Shown: positions 15,454 through 23,280, counted from the first letter of the stretch. The stretch is 26,384 nt of DNA from Cytophagaceae bacterium (GCA_021151805.1 JAGKWN010000056.1:1-26384); one strand, 5' to 3'. The notes: generated by a model not told the origin, from the letters alone. A program made the numbers and translations.

Positions 15454-15461
15454 CAAATATA
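15454..15461 (-). promoter_or_regulatory. -7 element of purD promoter
   Basis: On the minus strand this reads TATATTTG, an exact match to the Bacteroidota -7 consensus TAnnTTTG. It would start RNA about 20 bases before the purD ATG. A good -33 TTG is not visible at the right distance. No purine-repressor or riboswitch structure is evident. Confidence 0.4.
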
Positions 15462-15514
15462 GGTATAAATGTGGATGGGAGAAAATCGTATCCCGATTCA
15501 TCATGCAGGAAAAA

Positions 15515-15544
15515 AAAAGCTAAAGGGGGAGGCCTTTAGCTTTT
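15515..15544 (-). terminator. Rho-independent terminator of recQ
   Basis: A perfect 12-base stem, AAAAGCTAAAGG / CCTTTAGCTTTT, with a 6-base loop. On the minus strand a run of T continues past the stem. It begins 27 bases after the recQ stop and lies well before the purD start, so purD is not reached from recQ. Confidence 0.85.
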
Positions 15545-15570
15545 CTTAATGTATGAATCAGTGGAAGAAA

Positions 15571-17748
15571 TTAATTTGCAATCTCAGATAAGAATTTTAA
15601 ACGCATCAGGCGAACTTCTTCTTCCGTGAAATCTTCGCCCAGCACCTGTAAGGCATTGTGCAGATTGTCATTTTCAGCATGCATGAAATAATCGTAGATC
15701 TCATCCTGCTTATCTTCATCAATACACTCGTTGATGTAGTAATCCAGGTTTAATTTTGTACCGGAATAGCAGATATGCTCCATTTCCTGGATAAGATCCG
15801 TCATGGATATTTTTTTAGCATTTGCTATTTCTTCCAGTTCCACTTTACGGTCAATCTGCTGAATGACGTAGATCTTGATTTTAGATTTGTCTACAGAAGA
15901 TTTAACAACTACATCTTTTGCAGAAACAATATCATGTTCATTTACATATTTCAAAATCTGGTCAATGAACGGCTTGCCGAATTTGATTGCTTTGCCTTTG
16001 CCTACACCAACGATGTTGCTGAGTTCTTCCGTATCGATTGGGTATACGGTAGCCATTTCCTGTAAAGAAGGATCCTGGAAGACTACGTATGGCGGTACGT
16101 TTCTTTCTTTCGCAACTTTTTTGCGCAGCGCTTTCAAAATATCAAACAACTGTTCGTCGAATGCATTTTTATGCATCACTACCTCATCATCTTCTTTCAA
16201 CTGCTCTTTATCAAAGTTGTGATCTTTAGAGAAGATCATAGATGATGGTTGCTTTAAGAAAGCCAGGCCTGTTTCAGATACAGAAACAATGCTGTAGTTG
16301 TCTACATCCTTTGTTAACAGACCTTCCAGCAAGGCTTGTCTGTATATGGAGTTCCAGAAAGAGATGCTTTCGTAGTTTCCTTTTCCAAATGTACTTAGTT
16401 CAGTGTGTTTGTAGCTTAAAGAATATTCGTTCTCAATTCCACATAAAATAGAACACAGGTGATTGATGCCAAAGCGTGCATCGGTTTGTTGCACGGCTTT
16501 AAGTGCCAGCAATAAATGCTCCTGTGCTTCGAAACTTTCTTTTTTGTTTTTACAGTTGTCGCAATAGCCGCAATCTTTTTCAAGCTTTTCACCAAAGTAA
16601 AACAATAATTGTCTTCTTCTGCATACAGATGATTCTGCATATGAAGACATTTCATTCAGCAATTGACGGGCGTTGTCACGCTCGGTTACTGTTTTATCTT
16701 TATTGAATTTCTCAAGTTTGATGATGTCGTTGATGCTATAGAACATCAGGCAATGGCCTTCGTTGCCATCACGGCCGGCGCGACCTGTTTCCTGGTAGTA
16801 TCCTTCCAGTGATTTAGGTGTGTCGTAGTGCACCACAAAACGAACATCCGGTTTGTCAATGCCCATCCCGAATGCGATGGTAGCAACAATCACATCTGCG
16901 TCTTCGTTCAGAAAGGCGTCCTGGTTACCCATACGAACAGCTGGGTCGAGACCTGCATGATAAGGCAATGCTTTTACATCGTTCACACGAAGTAATTCAG
17001 CGATCTCTTCAACCTTCTTGCGGCTCAGGCAATAAATAATACCGGATTGTCCTTTACGAGCCTTAATGAATTTGATTAATTTTTTCTTGGTGTCCCCTTT
17101 AGGTTTTACCTCGTAAAATAAATTTTCGCGATTGAATGATGATTTAAATAAGATGGCGTCATCCATCTGGAGGTTCTTCTGAATGTCAACCTGTACTTTT
17201 GGAGTAGCTGTAGCAGTAAGCGCAATGATTGGAATGGATGTATCAATGCTGTCAATAATGCTATGTATTTTTCTGTATTCAGGTCTGAAGTCATGTCCCC
17301 ATTCAGAGATACAGTGTGCTTCATCAATAGCAACAAAAGATATTTTAGCTTTCTTTAAGAATTGAATATTATCTTCTTTGGTAAGCGATTCCGGTGCTAC
17401 ATATAATAATTTAATTTCGCCGCTAAGTGTTTCTTTTTTTACGCGGTTGATTTCAGTTTTTGTAAGTGTAGAATTTAAAAATTGCGCATTGACACCAAAA
17501 GCATTCAGTTGGTCAACCTGATTCTTCATTAACGCGATCAATGGTGATATGACAATAGCTACCCCTGGTAAGCTAATTGCAGGTAATTGATAACAAAGAG
17601 ATTTACCTGCCCCCGTTGGCATAATTACGAACGTATCTTTGCCTGCAAGAACGTTATTAATTATTTCTTCCTGTTCGCCCCGAAACCGGTCATAACCAAA
17701 TACCGATTTGAGCTTGTTGATAACATCTAAGTCTGTTTCTACTAACAT
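15571..17748 (-). CDS. recQ: ATP-dependent DNA helicase RecQ
   Basis: A 725-residue 3'-5' DNA helicase of recombination and repair. In order: Q-motif region FGYDRFRGEQEEII (17-30); Walker A TGAGKS (45-50); DEAH box 142-145 followed by the RecQ aromatic-rich loop C-I-S-E-W-G-H-D-F-R-P-E-Y; motif III ALTATAT; motif VI YYQETGRAGRDG (317-328); zinc site C376, C393, C396, C399; RQC winged helix about 405-515; HRDC about 530-605. The last 120 residues extend beyond the 609-residue E. coli form and are helical and acidic. The extension contains I-S-M-T-D-L-I-Q-E-M-E, which recalls the HTH tail seen in some RecQ proteins. Start ATG at 17748. It is divergent from kdsD across 89 bases. Confidence 0.97.
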   Translation of the reverse strand: MLVETDLDVINKLKSVFGYDRFRGEQEEIINNVLAGKDTFVIMPTGAGKSLCYQLPAISLPGVAIVISPLIALMKNQVDQLNAFGVNAQFLNSTLTKTEINRVKKETLSGEIKLLYVAPESLTKEDNIQFLKKAKISFVAIDEAHCISEWGHDFRPEYRKIHSIIDSIDTSIPIIALTATATPKVQVDIQKNLQMDDAILFKSSFNRENLFYEVKPKGDTKKKLIKFIKARKGQSGIIYCLSRKKVEEIAELLRVNDVKALPYHAGLDPAVRMGNQDAFLNEDADVIVATIAFGMGIDKPDVRFVVHYDTPKSLEGYYQETGRAGRDGNEGHCLMFYSINDIIKLEKFNKDKTVTERDNARQLLNEMSSYAESSVCRRRQLLFYFGEKLEKDCGYCDNCKNKKESFEAQEHLLLALKAVQQTDARFGINHLCSILCGIENEYSLSYKHTELSTFGKGNYESISFWNSIYRQALLEGLLTKDVDNYSIVSVSETGLAFLKQPSSMIFSKDHNFDKEQLKEDDEVVMHKNAFDEQLFDILKALRKKVAKERNVPPYVVFQDPSLQEMATVYPIDTEELSNIVGVGKGKAIKFGKPFIDQILKYVNEHDIVSAKDVVVKSSVDKSKIKIYVIQQIDRKVELEEIANAKKISMTDLIQEMEHICYSGTKLNLDYYINECIDEDKQDEIYDYFMHAENDNLHNALQVLGEDFTEEEVRLMRLKFLSEIAN

Positions 17749-17786
17749 ATTTGTTCAAGGAATATCTATGTACAAAGAGAAATTCT

Positions 17787-17794
17787 TATATTTG
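17787..17794 (+). promoter_or_regulatory. -7 element of the kdsD promoter
   Basis: TATATTTG exactly matches TAnnTTTG in the 89-base gap between the diverging recQ and kdsD genes. RNA would start near 17801. A small 5-base stem (GCGAA / TTCGC, 17808-17820) then falls in the leader, just before the TTG start at 17838. There is no clear -33 TTG at 19-21 bases. Confidence 0.4.
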
Positions 17795-17837
17795 AGTTTC
17801 TACAGAAGCGAAAAATTCGCATAAAATATTCATTAAA

Positions 17838-18806
17838 TTGAAGTTAACAAAAAATATCGTATCCATTGTAACAGATGTAATAATAAATGAATCTGATGCA
17901 ATAAAAAATTTGGTCAATCATATCAATGATGATTTTCATCATATTATCGAAGCGATCTTAGCATGTAAGGGGCGTGTAGTAATTACAGGAATTGGTAAAA
18001 GCGCAATTATTGGAAATAAAATAGTAGCGACGATGAATTCTACCGGTACACCTGCACTTTTCATGCATGCAGCAGATGCTATACATGGTGATCTTGGTAT
18101 GATTCAGAAAGATGATGTTGTTATTTGTTTATCAAAAAGTGGAAATACACCAGAAATTAAAGTTTTAGTACCATTAATTAAAAGCCGAGGTTCTGTTTTG
18201 ATTGGTATGGTAGGAAATCTGGATTCATATCTGGCACAACAATCAGATTATATTTTAGATGTAACGGTTGAGCGTGAAGCTTGTCCGAACAACCTGGCGC
18301 CTACAACAAGTACAACGGCTGCACTAGTGATGGGCGATGCGGTTGCAGTAGCGCTATTGGAATGCAGAAACTTCAGCAGCAAAGATTTTGCACAGAATCA
18401 TCCGGGCGGTGCTTTAGGAAAACAATTATACCTGCGCGTGAATGATATTTATGCATCGAATGAAAAACCGATCGTTTCTCTTGAAACTTCGGTAAAAGAT
18501 GTTATTTTAGAGATATCATCGAAAAGATTGGGAGCAACTGCAGTTCTTGCGGCAGATGGTTCACTGGCAGGAATCATTACAGATGGTGATTTACGAAGAA
18601 TGTTGAATACGCATGATTCGTTTACTCATCTGAAAGCGCAGGACATCATGACTAAATCTCCTAAGACAATTGATGCAGAAGATTTTGCTGCATCAGCAAT
18701 GACGCTCATGCAATCAAAGAATATTACACAATTGGTTGTAATGAAAGAAAATGTATTCGTTGGTTTTATACATATACACGACCTGTTGAAAGAAGGTATC
18801 GTATAA
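17838..18806 (+). CDS. kdsD: Arabinose-5-phosphate isomerase (KdsD/KpsF type)
   Basis: A 322-residue cytoplasmic enzyme that turns ribulose-5-phosphate into arabinose-5-phosphate, the first step to the LPS core sugar Kdo. A SIS domain (about 35-180) carries T-G-I-G-K-S-A, C-L-S-K-S-G-N-T-P-E and N-H-P-G-G-A-L-G-K. The residues aligning with the E. coli catalytic set K59, H88, E111 and H193 are all present, as K54, H83, E106 and H188. Two CBS domains follow (about 207-262 and 268-322; ITDGDLRR between them). The start codon is TTG, chosen because no in-frame ATG gives the family's N-terminus. An LprI-like gene follows after 33 bases and manC lies further on, a cell-surface sugar context. Confidence 0.93.
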   Translation: MKLTKNIVSIVTDVIINESDAIKNLVNHINDDFHHIIEAILACKGRVVITGIGKSAIIGNKIVATMNSTGTPALFMHAADAIHGDLGMIQKDDVVICLSKSGNTPEIKVLVPLIKSRGSVLIGMVGNLDSYLAQQSDYILDVTVEREACPNNLAPTTSTTAALVMGDAVAVALLECRNFSSKDFAQNHPGGALGKQLYLRVNDIYASNEKPIVSLETSVKDVILEISSKRLGATAVLAADGSLAGIITDGDLRRMLNTHDSFTHLKAQDIMTKSPKTIDAEDFAASAMTLMQSKNITQLVVMKENVFVGFIHIHDLLKEGIV

Positions 18807-18839
18807 TAAGCTTTTAAAAATTAATTTTAACCTTGATCT

Positions 18840-19370
18840 ATGAAAACACTATTTACCGTTATAACTCTTTGTATTAGTTTTGCCGGATTTTGCCAGCTTA
18901 CAGACGCACAGTTAAAAAGATTGGAATACCAGGTTGATAGTGCAGCATCTTTGCTTCATGAAAGACTTATTTCCAATTCAGAAAGTTTGCTTACAACAGA
19001 ATTCACAGTTGATACCTTCAAGGTTGAAAAATTAAAACAAAAGAAAATGGCAATGGATACTTCAATGGCCGAAAGAATTGCAGCCATCAATGAAGCAGAA
19101 ATTCAGTATACCATTTTAATGGACAAATACTATTCAGTATTGTTAAACCGTTTTGATGATGAAGGCAAAAAGGCTATTGTTGCTGCACAAAAGAAATGGT
19201 TGAAATACCGAGATGATGAAATTGCCATGACTGAAAAACTTTATGATGAGCAGCATAAAGGAGATCTTAAATCTAAAGAAATCGGTAAGGCCGTTGAAAA
19301 TTTAGAATTAACAAAAGAACGTGTGGTAGAAATCTATAAGCATATTTTGGCGAATCCGAAAAAAGGATAG
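18840..19370 (+). CDS. Secreted LprI/DUF1311-like protein
   Basis: A 176-residue protein with a signal peptide at 1-18 (AGFC-Q). It then forms long amphipathic helices. The stretch V-A-A-Q-K-K-W-L-K-Y-R-D-D-E (114-127) fits the LprI N-terminal/DUF1311 signature ('aQ..Wl.yRd.e'). That family usually has paired Cys, which are missing from the mature chain here. Family members include lysozyme-inhibitor-like lipoproteins; function here is unproven. It lies 33 bases after kdsD and 84 bases before manC and may be transcribed with both. Confidence 0.72.
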   Translation: MKTLFTVITLCISFAGFCQLTDAQLKRLEYQVDSAASLLHERLISNSESLLTTEFTVDTFKVEKLKQKKMAMDTSMAERIAAINEAEIQYTILMDKYYSVLLNRFDDEGKKAIVAAQKKWLKYRDDEIAMTEKLYDEQHKGDLKSKEIGKAVENLELTKERVVEIYKHILANPKKG

Positions 19371-19454
19371 TTCGCAATACAGATTATAATTTTCAGATAA
19401 TAAGTTTTTAAATAAAGAAGGATTCATAATTTTTTATGAACCGATAAGTGAAAA

Positions 19455-20531
19455 ATGGATATAAATAATTATGCGGTGATCATGGCAGGTGGGATCGGGA
19501 GTAGATTTTGGCCGTTCAGCCGTACAAAATACCCGAAACAATTTCATGATGTACTTGGTACAGGCACAACGCTGATTCAGCAGACGGTAAACCGGTTTAA
19601 AAATATTTGTCCGCCGGAAAATATTATTATTGTTACGAATAAAGATTATGTAGGCCTGGTTAAAGAACAGCTGCCTTTTTTACAGGATCATCAGATCCTT
19701 GCTGAACCAATCGGCAGAAATACCGCACCATGCCTGGCTTACGCGGCGTATAAGATTTTACAGCGTGATCGCAACGCAAATATTGTTGTAGCTCCGTCTG
19801 ATCATATCATTCTTCAGGAAAAAGAATTTGAAAGCATTATTCTTGAAGCATTACAGGCTACAGAGCAGTCAGACATACTGATTACACTTGGTATGAAACC
19901 TACAAGACCTGACACAGGGTATGGTTACATACAATACATCGATGAAAATAAGAACCGTATTAAAAAGGTAAAAACCTTTACAGAAAAGCCTGCGCTTGAC
20001 TTAGCGATTAAGTTTATTGAAAGCGGAGAGTTTGTATGGAATGCCGGCATCTTTATTTTCAACGCCCAAACAATCGTTGACTCGATCAAGCAACACTTAC
20101 CTGAAATGGATGAAGTATTCAGTGAAGGCATTGGGAAATACTGGACGGATAAAGAAAATGATTTTATCGCTAACGCATATTCACGTTGCGGAAATATTTC
20201 CATCGATTATGGTATCATGGAAAAGTCAGACAATGTATATGTAATGCTGGCAGATTTCGGCTGGTCGGATCTTGGAACCTGGAAATCGTTGTTTGAGAAT
20301 ATGCCTAAGAATGATGAAGGCAATGTGATCGATGGCAACGTGCTTACCTATGATACGCAGGATTGTATCATCAAAACGCCTAAAGATAAACTTGTTGTTG
20401 CTGAAGGATTGGATGGCTTTATTGTTGCGGAGTTTGACGGCGTATTGATGATCTGCCGCAAAGAAAATGAGCAGCGTGTAAAAGATTTCGTGTCGGATGT
20501 AAAAGCAACGAAAGACAAAAAATTCGTATAG
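19455..20531 (+). CDS. manC: Mannose-1-phosphate guanylyltransferase
   Basis: A 358-residue nucleotidyltransferase making GDP-mannose from mannose-1-phosphate and GTP, the donor for mannose, fucose and related sugars in surface glycans. The signature G-G-I-G-S-R-F-W-P-F-S-R-T-K-Y-P-K-Q-F spans residues 12-30. Further motifs are E-P-I-G-R-N-T-A-P-C, V-A-P-S-D-H, G-Y-G-Y-I-Q, T-F-T-E-K-P and E-F-V-W-N-A-G-I-F-I-F. The length is that of the single-function form; the phosphomannose-isomerase domain of bifunctional ManC (about 470 residues) is absent. It ends before a perfect 50-base palindromic terminator. Confidence 0.93.
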   Translation: MDINNYAVIMAGGIGSRFWPFSRTKYPKQFHDVLGTGTTLIQQTVNRFKNICPPENIIIVTNKDYVGLVKEQLPFLQDHQILAEPIGRNTAPCLAYAAYKILQRDRNANIVVAPSDHIILQEKEFESIILEALQATEQSDILITLGMKPTRPDTGYGYIQYIDENKNRIKKVKTFTEKPALDLAIKFIESGEFVWNAGIFIFNAQTIVDSIKQHLPEMDEVFSEGIGKYWTDKENDFIANAYSRCGNISIDYGIMEKSDNVYVMLADFGWSDLGTWKSLFENMPKNDEGNVIDGNVLTYDTQDCIIKTPKDKLVVAEGLDGFIVAEFDGVLMICRKENEQRVKDFVSDVKATKDKKFV

Positions 20532-20547
20532 AAATTTAAAAAACATC

Positions 20548-20597
20548 ATAAAATAAAAAACTCCCTCGATAGCTATCGAGGGAGTTTTTTATTTTAT
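20548..20597. terminator. Perfect 50-bp palindromic bidirectional terminator
   Basis: A perfect inverted repeat centred at AGCT (20571-20574). The CTCCCTCGATAG / CTATCGAGGGAG core is flanked by A6 and T6, and pairing runs on through ATAAAAT/ATTTTAT. It lies between the converging manC (plus) and gapN-like gene (minus) and can stop both. Confidence 0.9.
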
Positions 20598-20619
20598 CAG
20601 AGTTCAATAGTTGAAAATT

Positions 20620-20655
20620 CTATCGGATCGGTTGTTTTCGCCAAGGATCCGATAG
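20620..20655 (-). terminator. Second hairpin between manC and gapN
   Basis: CTATCGGATC / GATCCGATAG, a perfect 10-base inverted repeat with a 16-base loop, 13 bases past the gapN stop on the minus strand and followed there by AATTTTC. It may be a weak first terminator for the arsR-gapN transcript ahead of the strong palindrome at 20548-20597. Confidence 0.45.
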
Positions 20656-20668
20656 ATGATTATTTCAA

Positions 20669-22306
20669 TTAGAATATAAAGTCCGTAGATAAGAATTTAG
20701 AAGAACGTTCTTTGATGATATCCGTAAGCATTTCTTTGTTTACATCAATTTCTTTTGCTGCCACCATAGAACGGATACTGAATGTACGTAATGCATCAGA
20801 AACAGACAGTGTACCTTCTCCAGAATCTTTTCTTCCTGTGAACGGATAAACATCCGGTCCGCGCTGGCACTGGCTGTTTATGTTCAATCTGCAAACCTGG
20901 TTTACAAGGTTGTCAATAAGCTTCGCCATTTCAACATTGTCTGTACCAAAGATACTTGCCTGCTGGCCATAGTTTGATTCAACCATGTATTGAATAACCT
21001 CGTCAATTTTATCGTAAGCAACGATTGGTACTACCGGTCCGAATTGTTCTTCGTAATACAATTTCATTTTATTGTTTACCGGATACACAACAGCTGGAGC
21101 GTAGAACGTATGTTCAATCGTACCACCGCCGGCATTGATTACTTTAGCACCGTGTGCTTCTGCATCTTCGATCAGTTCTTTCAAAAGGCCTGGTTTTTCA
21201 GGCTCTGGCAGAGGAGTAATCTGTACACCATTTTCCCAAGGCATACCCCACTTAAGCAATTCAATTTCTTTCAGGAATTTGTTGATGAATGTATCAACCA
21301 CATTTTTCTGAACGAAGATGATTTTAAGTGCTGTACAACGTTGACCGTTGTATGATAATGATCCAAGGATACATTCTTTTACAGCTAAATCAAGATCTGC
21401 ATGATTTAATACAATAGCAGGGTTTTTTGCTTCAAGCGCCAATACAGAACGCAAACGGTTCGGGCGTGGGTGCTGAAGTTTCATGATGTTGGCAGACTTA
21501 CTTGTACCAATGAATGCCAGTACGTCAATTTTGCCGGTTGTCATCAATGGTCCTACAGTAGCACGGCCGCGGCCGAATACTACGTTGATAACACCTTTCG
21601 GAAATGAATCTCTGAAAGCCTCTAATAATGGGCGGTGAAGAAGAACACCGATTTTTGCAGGTTTGAAAACAACCGTGTTACCCATAATCAATGCCGGGAT
21701 CAATGTTGTGAATGTTTCATTCAACGGATAGTTGTATGGTCCCATACACAATACTACGCCAAGCGGACTACGTCTGATTTTTCCGATGATGCCTTGCTCA
21801 AACTGATAGTTGGATGAAGTACGGTCAAGTTTTTTATATGCCTCAATTGTATCAACAATATATTCAACCGTACGATCAAATTCTTTTTCAGAATCTTTGA
21901 TCGTTTTACCGATTTCCCACATCAGCGTTTTAACAACTTCTGTACGCTTGGATTTCATTGCTTTTACAAATTTTTCCATTGCGTGGATACGGCCTTCAAC
22001 GGTCATGGTAGGCCATTCGCCTGTACCGTTTTTATACGCACCGATCGCAGCATTTAAAGCATCAGTAGCTTCCTTCTCTGTAAGAAGAGGTGTAGAACCT
22101 AAAAGCTTTTGTTCCGGGCCATTTGGTGTTTGTATACATACCGGAGAAAATATATCCTGAACGGGTCCGTTCCAGATTTTAATTTCACCGTTTACTAAAT
22201 ATTCTTTTTGATACACAGGCTCACCATATGCATATTCCGCAGGGATATCTGCTTCCTTTGGAAATATCGCAGCGAGCTTTTCGTTGACAGCTTCTACAGT
22301 ATTCAT
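20669..22306 (-). CDS. gapN: Aldehyde dehydrogenase, NADP-GAPDH (GapN)-like
   Basis: A 545-residue aldehyde dehydrogenase. The best fit is the non-phosphorylating NADP-dependent glyceraldehyde-3-phosphate dehydrogenase group, which makes 3-phosphoglycerate and NADPH directly. Visible: the N192-containing G-P-Y-N-Y-P (189-194), V-V-F-K-P-A-K (212-218), F-I-G-T-S-K (265-270), the catalytic Cys324 in N-G-Q-R-C-T, and E420 in E-E-Q-F-G-P. The usual E-L-G-G-K motif is A-L-E-A-K (290-294): the general-base Glu position is Ala, and a Glu sits two residues on. The N-terminal 70 residues are longer than in generic ALDHs. It starts 18 bases after the ArsR-type gene and shares its promoter. Substrate assignment is by overall resemblance. 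Confidence 0.8.
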   Translation of the reverse strand: MNTVEAVNEKLAAIFPKEADIPAEYAYGEPVYQKEYLVNGEIKIWNGPVQDIFSPVCIQTPNGPEQKLLGSTPLLTEKEATDALNAAIGAYKNGTGEWPTMTVEGRIHAMEKFVKAMKSKRTEVVKTLMWEIGKTIKDSEKEFDRTVEYIVDTIEAYKKLDRTSSNYQFEQGIIGKIRRSPLGVVLCMGPYNYPLNETFTTLIPALIMGNTVVFKPAKIGVLLHRPLLEAFRDSFPKGVINVVFGRGRATVGPLMTTGKIDVLAFIGTSKSANIMKLQHPRPNRLRSVLALEAKNPAIVLNHADLDLAVKECILGSLSYNGQRCTALKIIFVQKNVVDTFINKFLKEIELLKWGMPWENGVQITPLPEPEKPGLLKELIEDAEAHGAKVINAGGGTIEHTFYAPAVVYPVNNKMKLYYEEQFGPVVPIVAYDKIDEVIQYMVESNYGQQASIFGTDNVEMAKLIDNLVNQVCRLNINSQCQRGPDVYPFTGRKDSGEGTLSVSDALRTFSIRSMVAAKEIDVNKEMLTDIIKERSSKFLSTDFIF

Positions 22307-22324
22307 GTTTGTTGATTAATAAGG

Positions 22325-22636
22325 TTAAATTAATGAGTTAAAATAAGTCTGAAAAAGACTTTTCGCTTTTTCCCAATTGCTGACCTCAATGCAGTAGCAG
22401 GTTCTTGCACCATCTTCTTTTCCGTATATCAAACCTGCTTCCTTGAGTTCTTTAATGTGCTGGGAAATCGTAGACTGAGATAATCCTATTTCTTCTGTCA
22501 GCTCGCCGCAAAAGCAAGTGTTTTTATCAAGCATCAATTTTAAAATCGAAATCCGCGCCGGGTGCGATAATGCTTTCGCAATACGAACCAGCTTTTCTTC
22601 TTCCGAGGTTAAATTTTGTTCTTTAATAACAGGCAT
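22325..22636 (-). CDS. ArsR/SmtB-family repressor
   Basis: A 103-residue winged-helix regulator. The sequence H-P-A-R-I-S-I-L-K-L-M (25-35) leads into the DNA-reading helix S-Q-S-T-I-S-Q-H-I-K-E-L-K-E-A-G-L-I (53-70). Cys41 and Cys43 (T-C-F-C-G-E-L) sit at the start of the helix where ArsR-type sensors bind metal or metalloid. Cys80 and Cys82 (T-C-Y-C) in the wing form a second pair. It could sense a thiophilic metal, arsenite or a redox signal. No efflux or reductase gene is nearby. It is the first gene of an operon with gapN and probably controls itself through the palindrome at 22651-22678. Confidence 0.92.
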   Translation of the reverse strand: MPVIKEQNLTSEEEKLVRIAKALSHPARISILKLMLDKNTCFCGELTEEIGLSQSTISQHIKELKEAGLIYGKEDGARTCYCIEVSNWEKAKSLFQTYFNSLI

Positions 22637-22650
22637 TTTTCAGACTATTC

Positions 22651-22678
22651 AATCTAATCGTAAAGATACGATTGGATT
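22651..22678. promoter_or_regulatory. Operator for the ArsR-type repressor
   Basis: A 12-4-12 inverted repeat, AATCTAATCGTA - AAGA - TACGATTGGATT, with one mismatch, 15 bases ahead of the repressor's ATG. It covers the -7 box of the arsR-gapN promoter, so bound repressor would block RNA polymerase. The size and symmetry are those of ArsR/SmtB sites. Confidence 0.7.
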
Positions 22679-22690
22679 ATAGAAAGACAA
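22661..22690 (-). promoter_or_regulatory. Promoter of the arsR-gapN operon
   Basis: On the minus strand: TTG (22690-22688), 19-base spacer, TATCTTTA (22668-22661), matching the Bacteroidota TTG / TAnnTTTG layout with one difference. The start point would be near 22654, giving a leader of about 18 bases. It overlaps the operator. Confidence 0.6.
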
Positions 22691-22768
22691 TAGAAAACCG
22701 TAAAAGTATTTGTGATTGATTTTAATTGTTTGATTGTTAGTTTATTATTTGGCTAATGCGCTTTCTAA

Positions 22769-22799
22769 TTGTTTCACATATATTAAAAACATAATTTTA
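22769..22799 (+). promoter_or_regulatory. Candidate promoter of the OmpA-like / RCC1 pair
   Basis: TTG at 22769-22771, a 20-base spacer, and TAATTTTA at 22792-22799 (one difference from TAnnTTTG). RNA would start near 22806, about 16 bases before the ATG at 22822. Confidence 0.4.
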
Positions 22800-22821
22800 A
22801 TATACCGTTAAAGTATATTTT

Positions 22822-23280
22822 ATGAGAGTAGTTTTAATCATCTTTTTCCTTTTACCATTTTGTAGTCCGGGCCAGATATTTAATTGGAGAGATACAACTT
22901 TTACGCCGGGGTCATATCGATATTTTGAAATGAAAATTGGTGGTGATGAAGGAGTGATTCGTGGAGGAGAAAATACATATATGTATGATACATTAATTAC
23001 ATTTTTCAAATCCAATCCTACAGTAAAGGCACAAATAAATATTTACACAGACACCAGAGGGGCGGCAAAATATAATATGGAATTGAGTAAACGTTATGCC
23101 CGCCAGTTAGATCGTTATTTATTAAGCAATGGAATAGATTCAACTTCGTTTAAGACTATTCCTAAAGGTGAAAGTGAAGCTGTGTACACGCAGGCATATA
23201 TTGATAAGCTGCAAACAAATAAAGAAAAAGAAGAAGCATATCGTAAAAACAGAATGTTCAAACTGATTATTGTTGAATGA
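22822..23280 (+). CDS. Exported OmpA-like domain protein
   Basis: A 152-residue protein with a signal peptide at 1-17 (CSPG-Q). The rest is one OmpA C-terminal-like domain: a first strand and helix (Y-D-T-L-I-T-F-F-K-S-N-P), then V-K-A-Q-I-N-I-Y-T-D-T-R-G-A-A-K-Y-N-M-E-L-S-K-R-Y-A (68-93), a Gly-x-Asp turn, and a closing R-K-N-R-M-F-K-L-I-I strand. Asp77 of the peptidoglycan-binding pair is kept, but the partner Arg of 'L-S-x-x-R-A' is Tyr92. There is no barrel or anchor, so it would be a free periplasmic protein. Its stop overlaps an ATG of the next gene (ATGA). Confidence 0.78.
   Translation: MRVVLIIFFLLPFCSPGQIFNWRDTTFTPGSYRYFEMKIGGDEGVIRGGENTYMYDTLITFFKSNPTVKAQINIYTDTRGAAKYNMELSKRYARQLDRYLLSNGIDSTSFKTIPKGESEAVYTQAYIDKLQTNKEKEEAYRKNRMFKLIIVE

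Noticed and set aside
20669..22636. ArsR plus dehydrogenase as an arsenate-resistance (GAPDH-ArsJ) module
   Set aside because: That module needs a phosphorylating GAPDH and the ArsJ exporter. This enzyme is of the non-phosphorylating type and no exporter is present.
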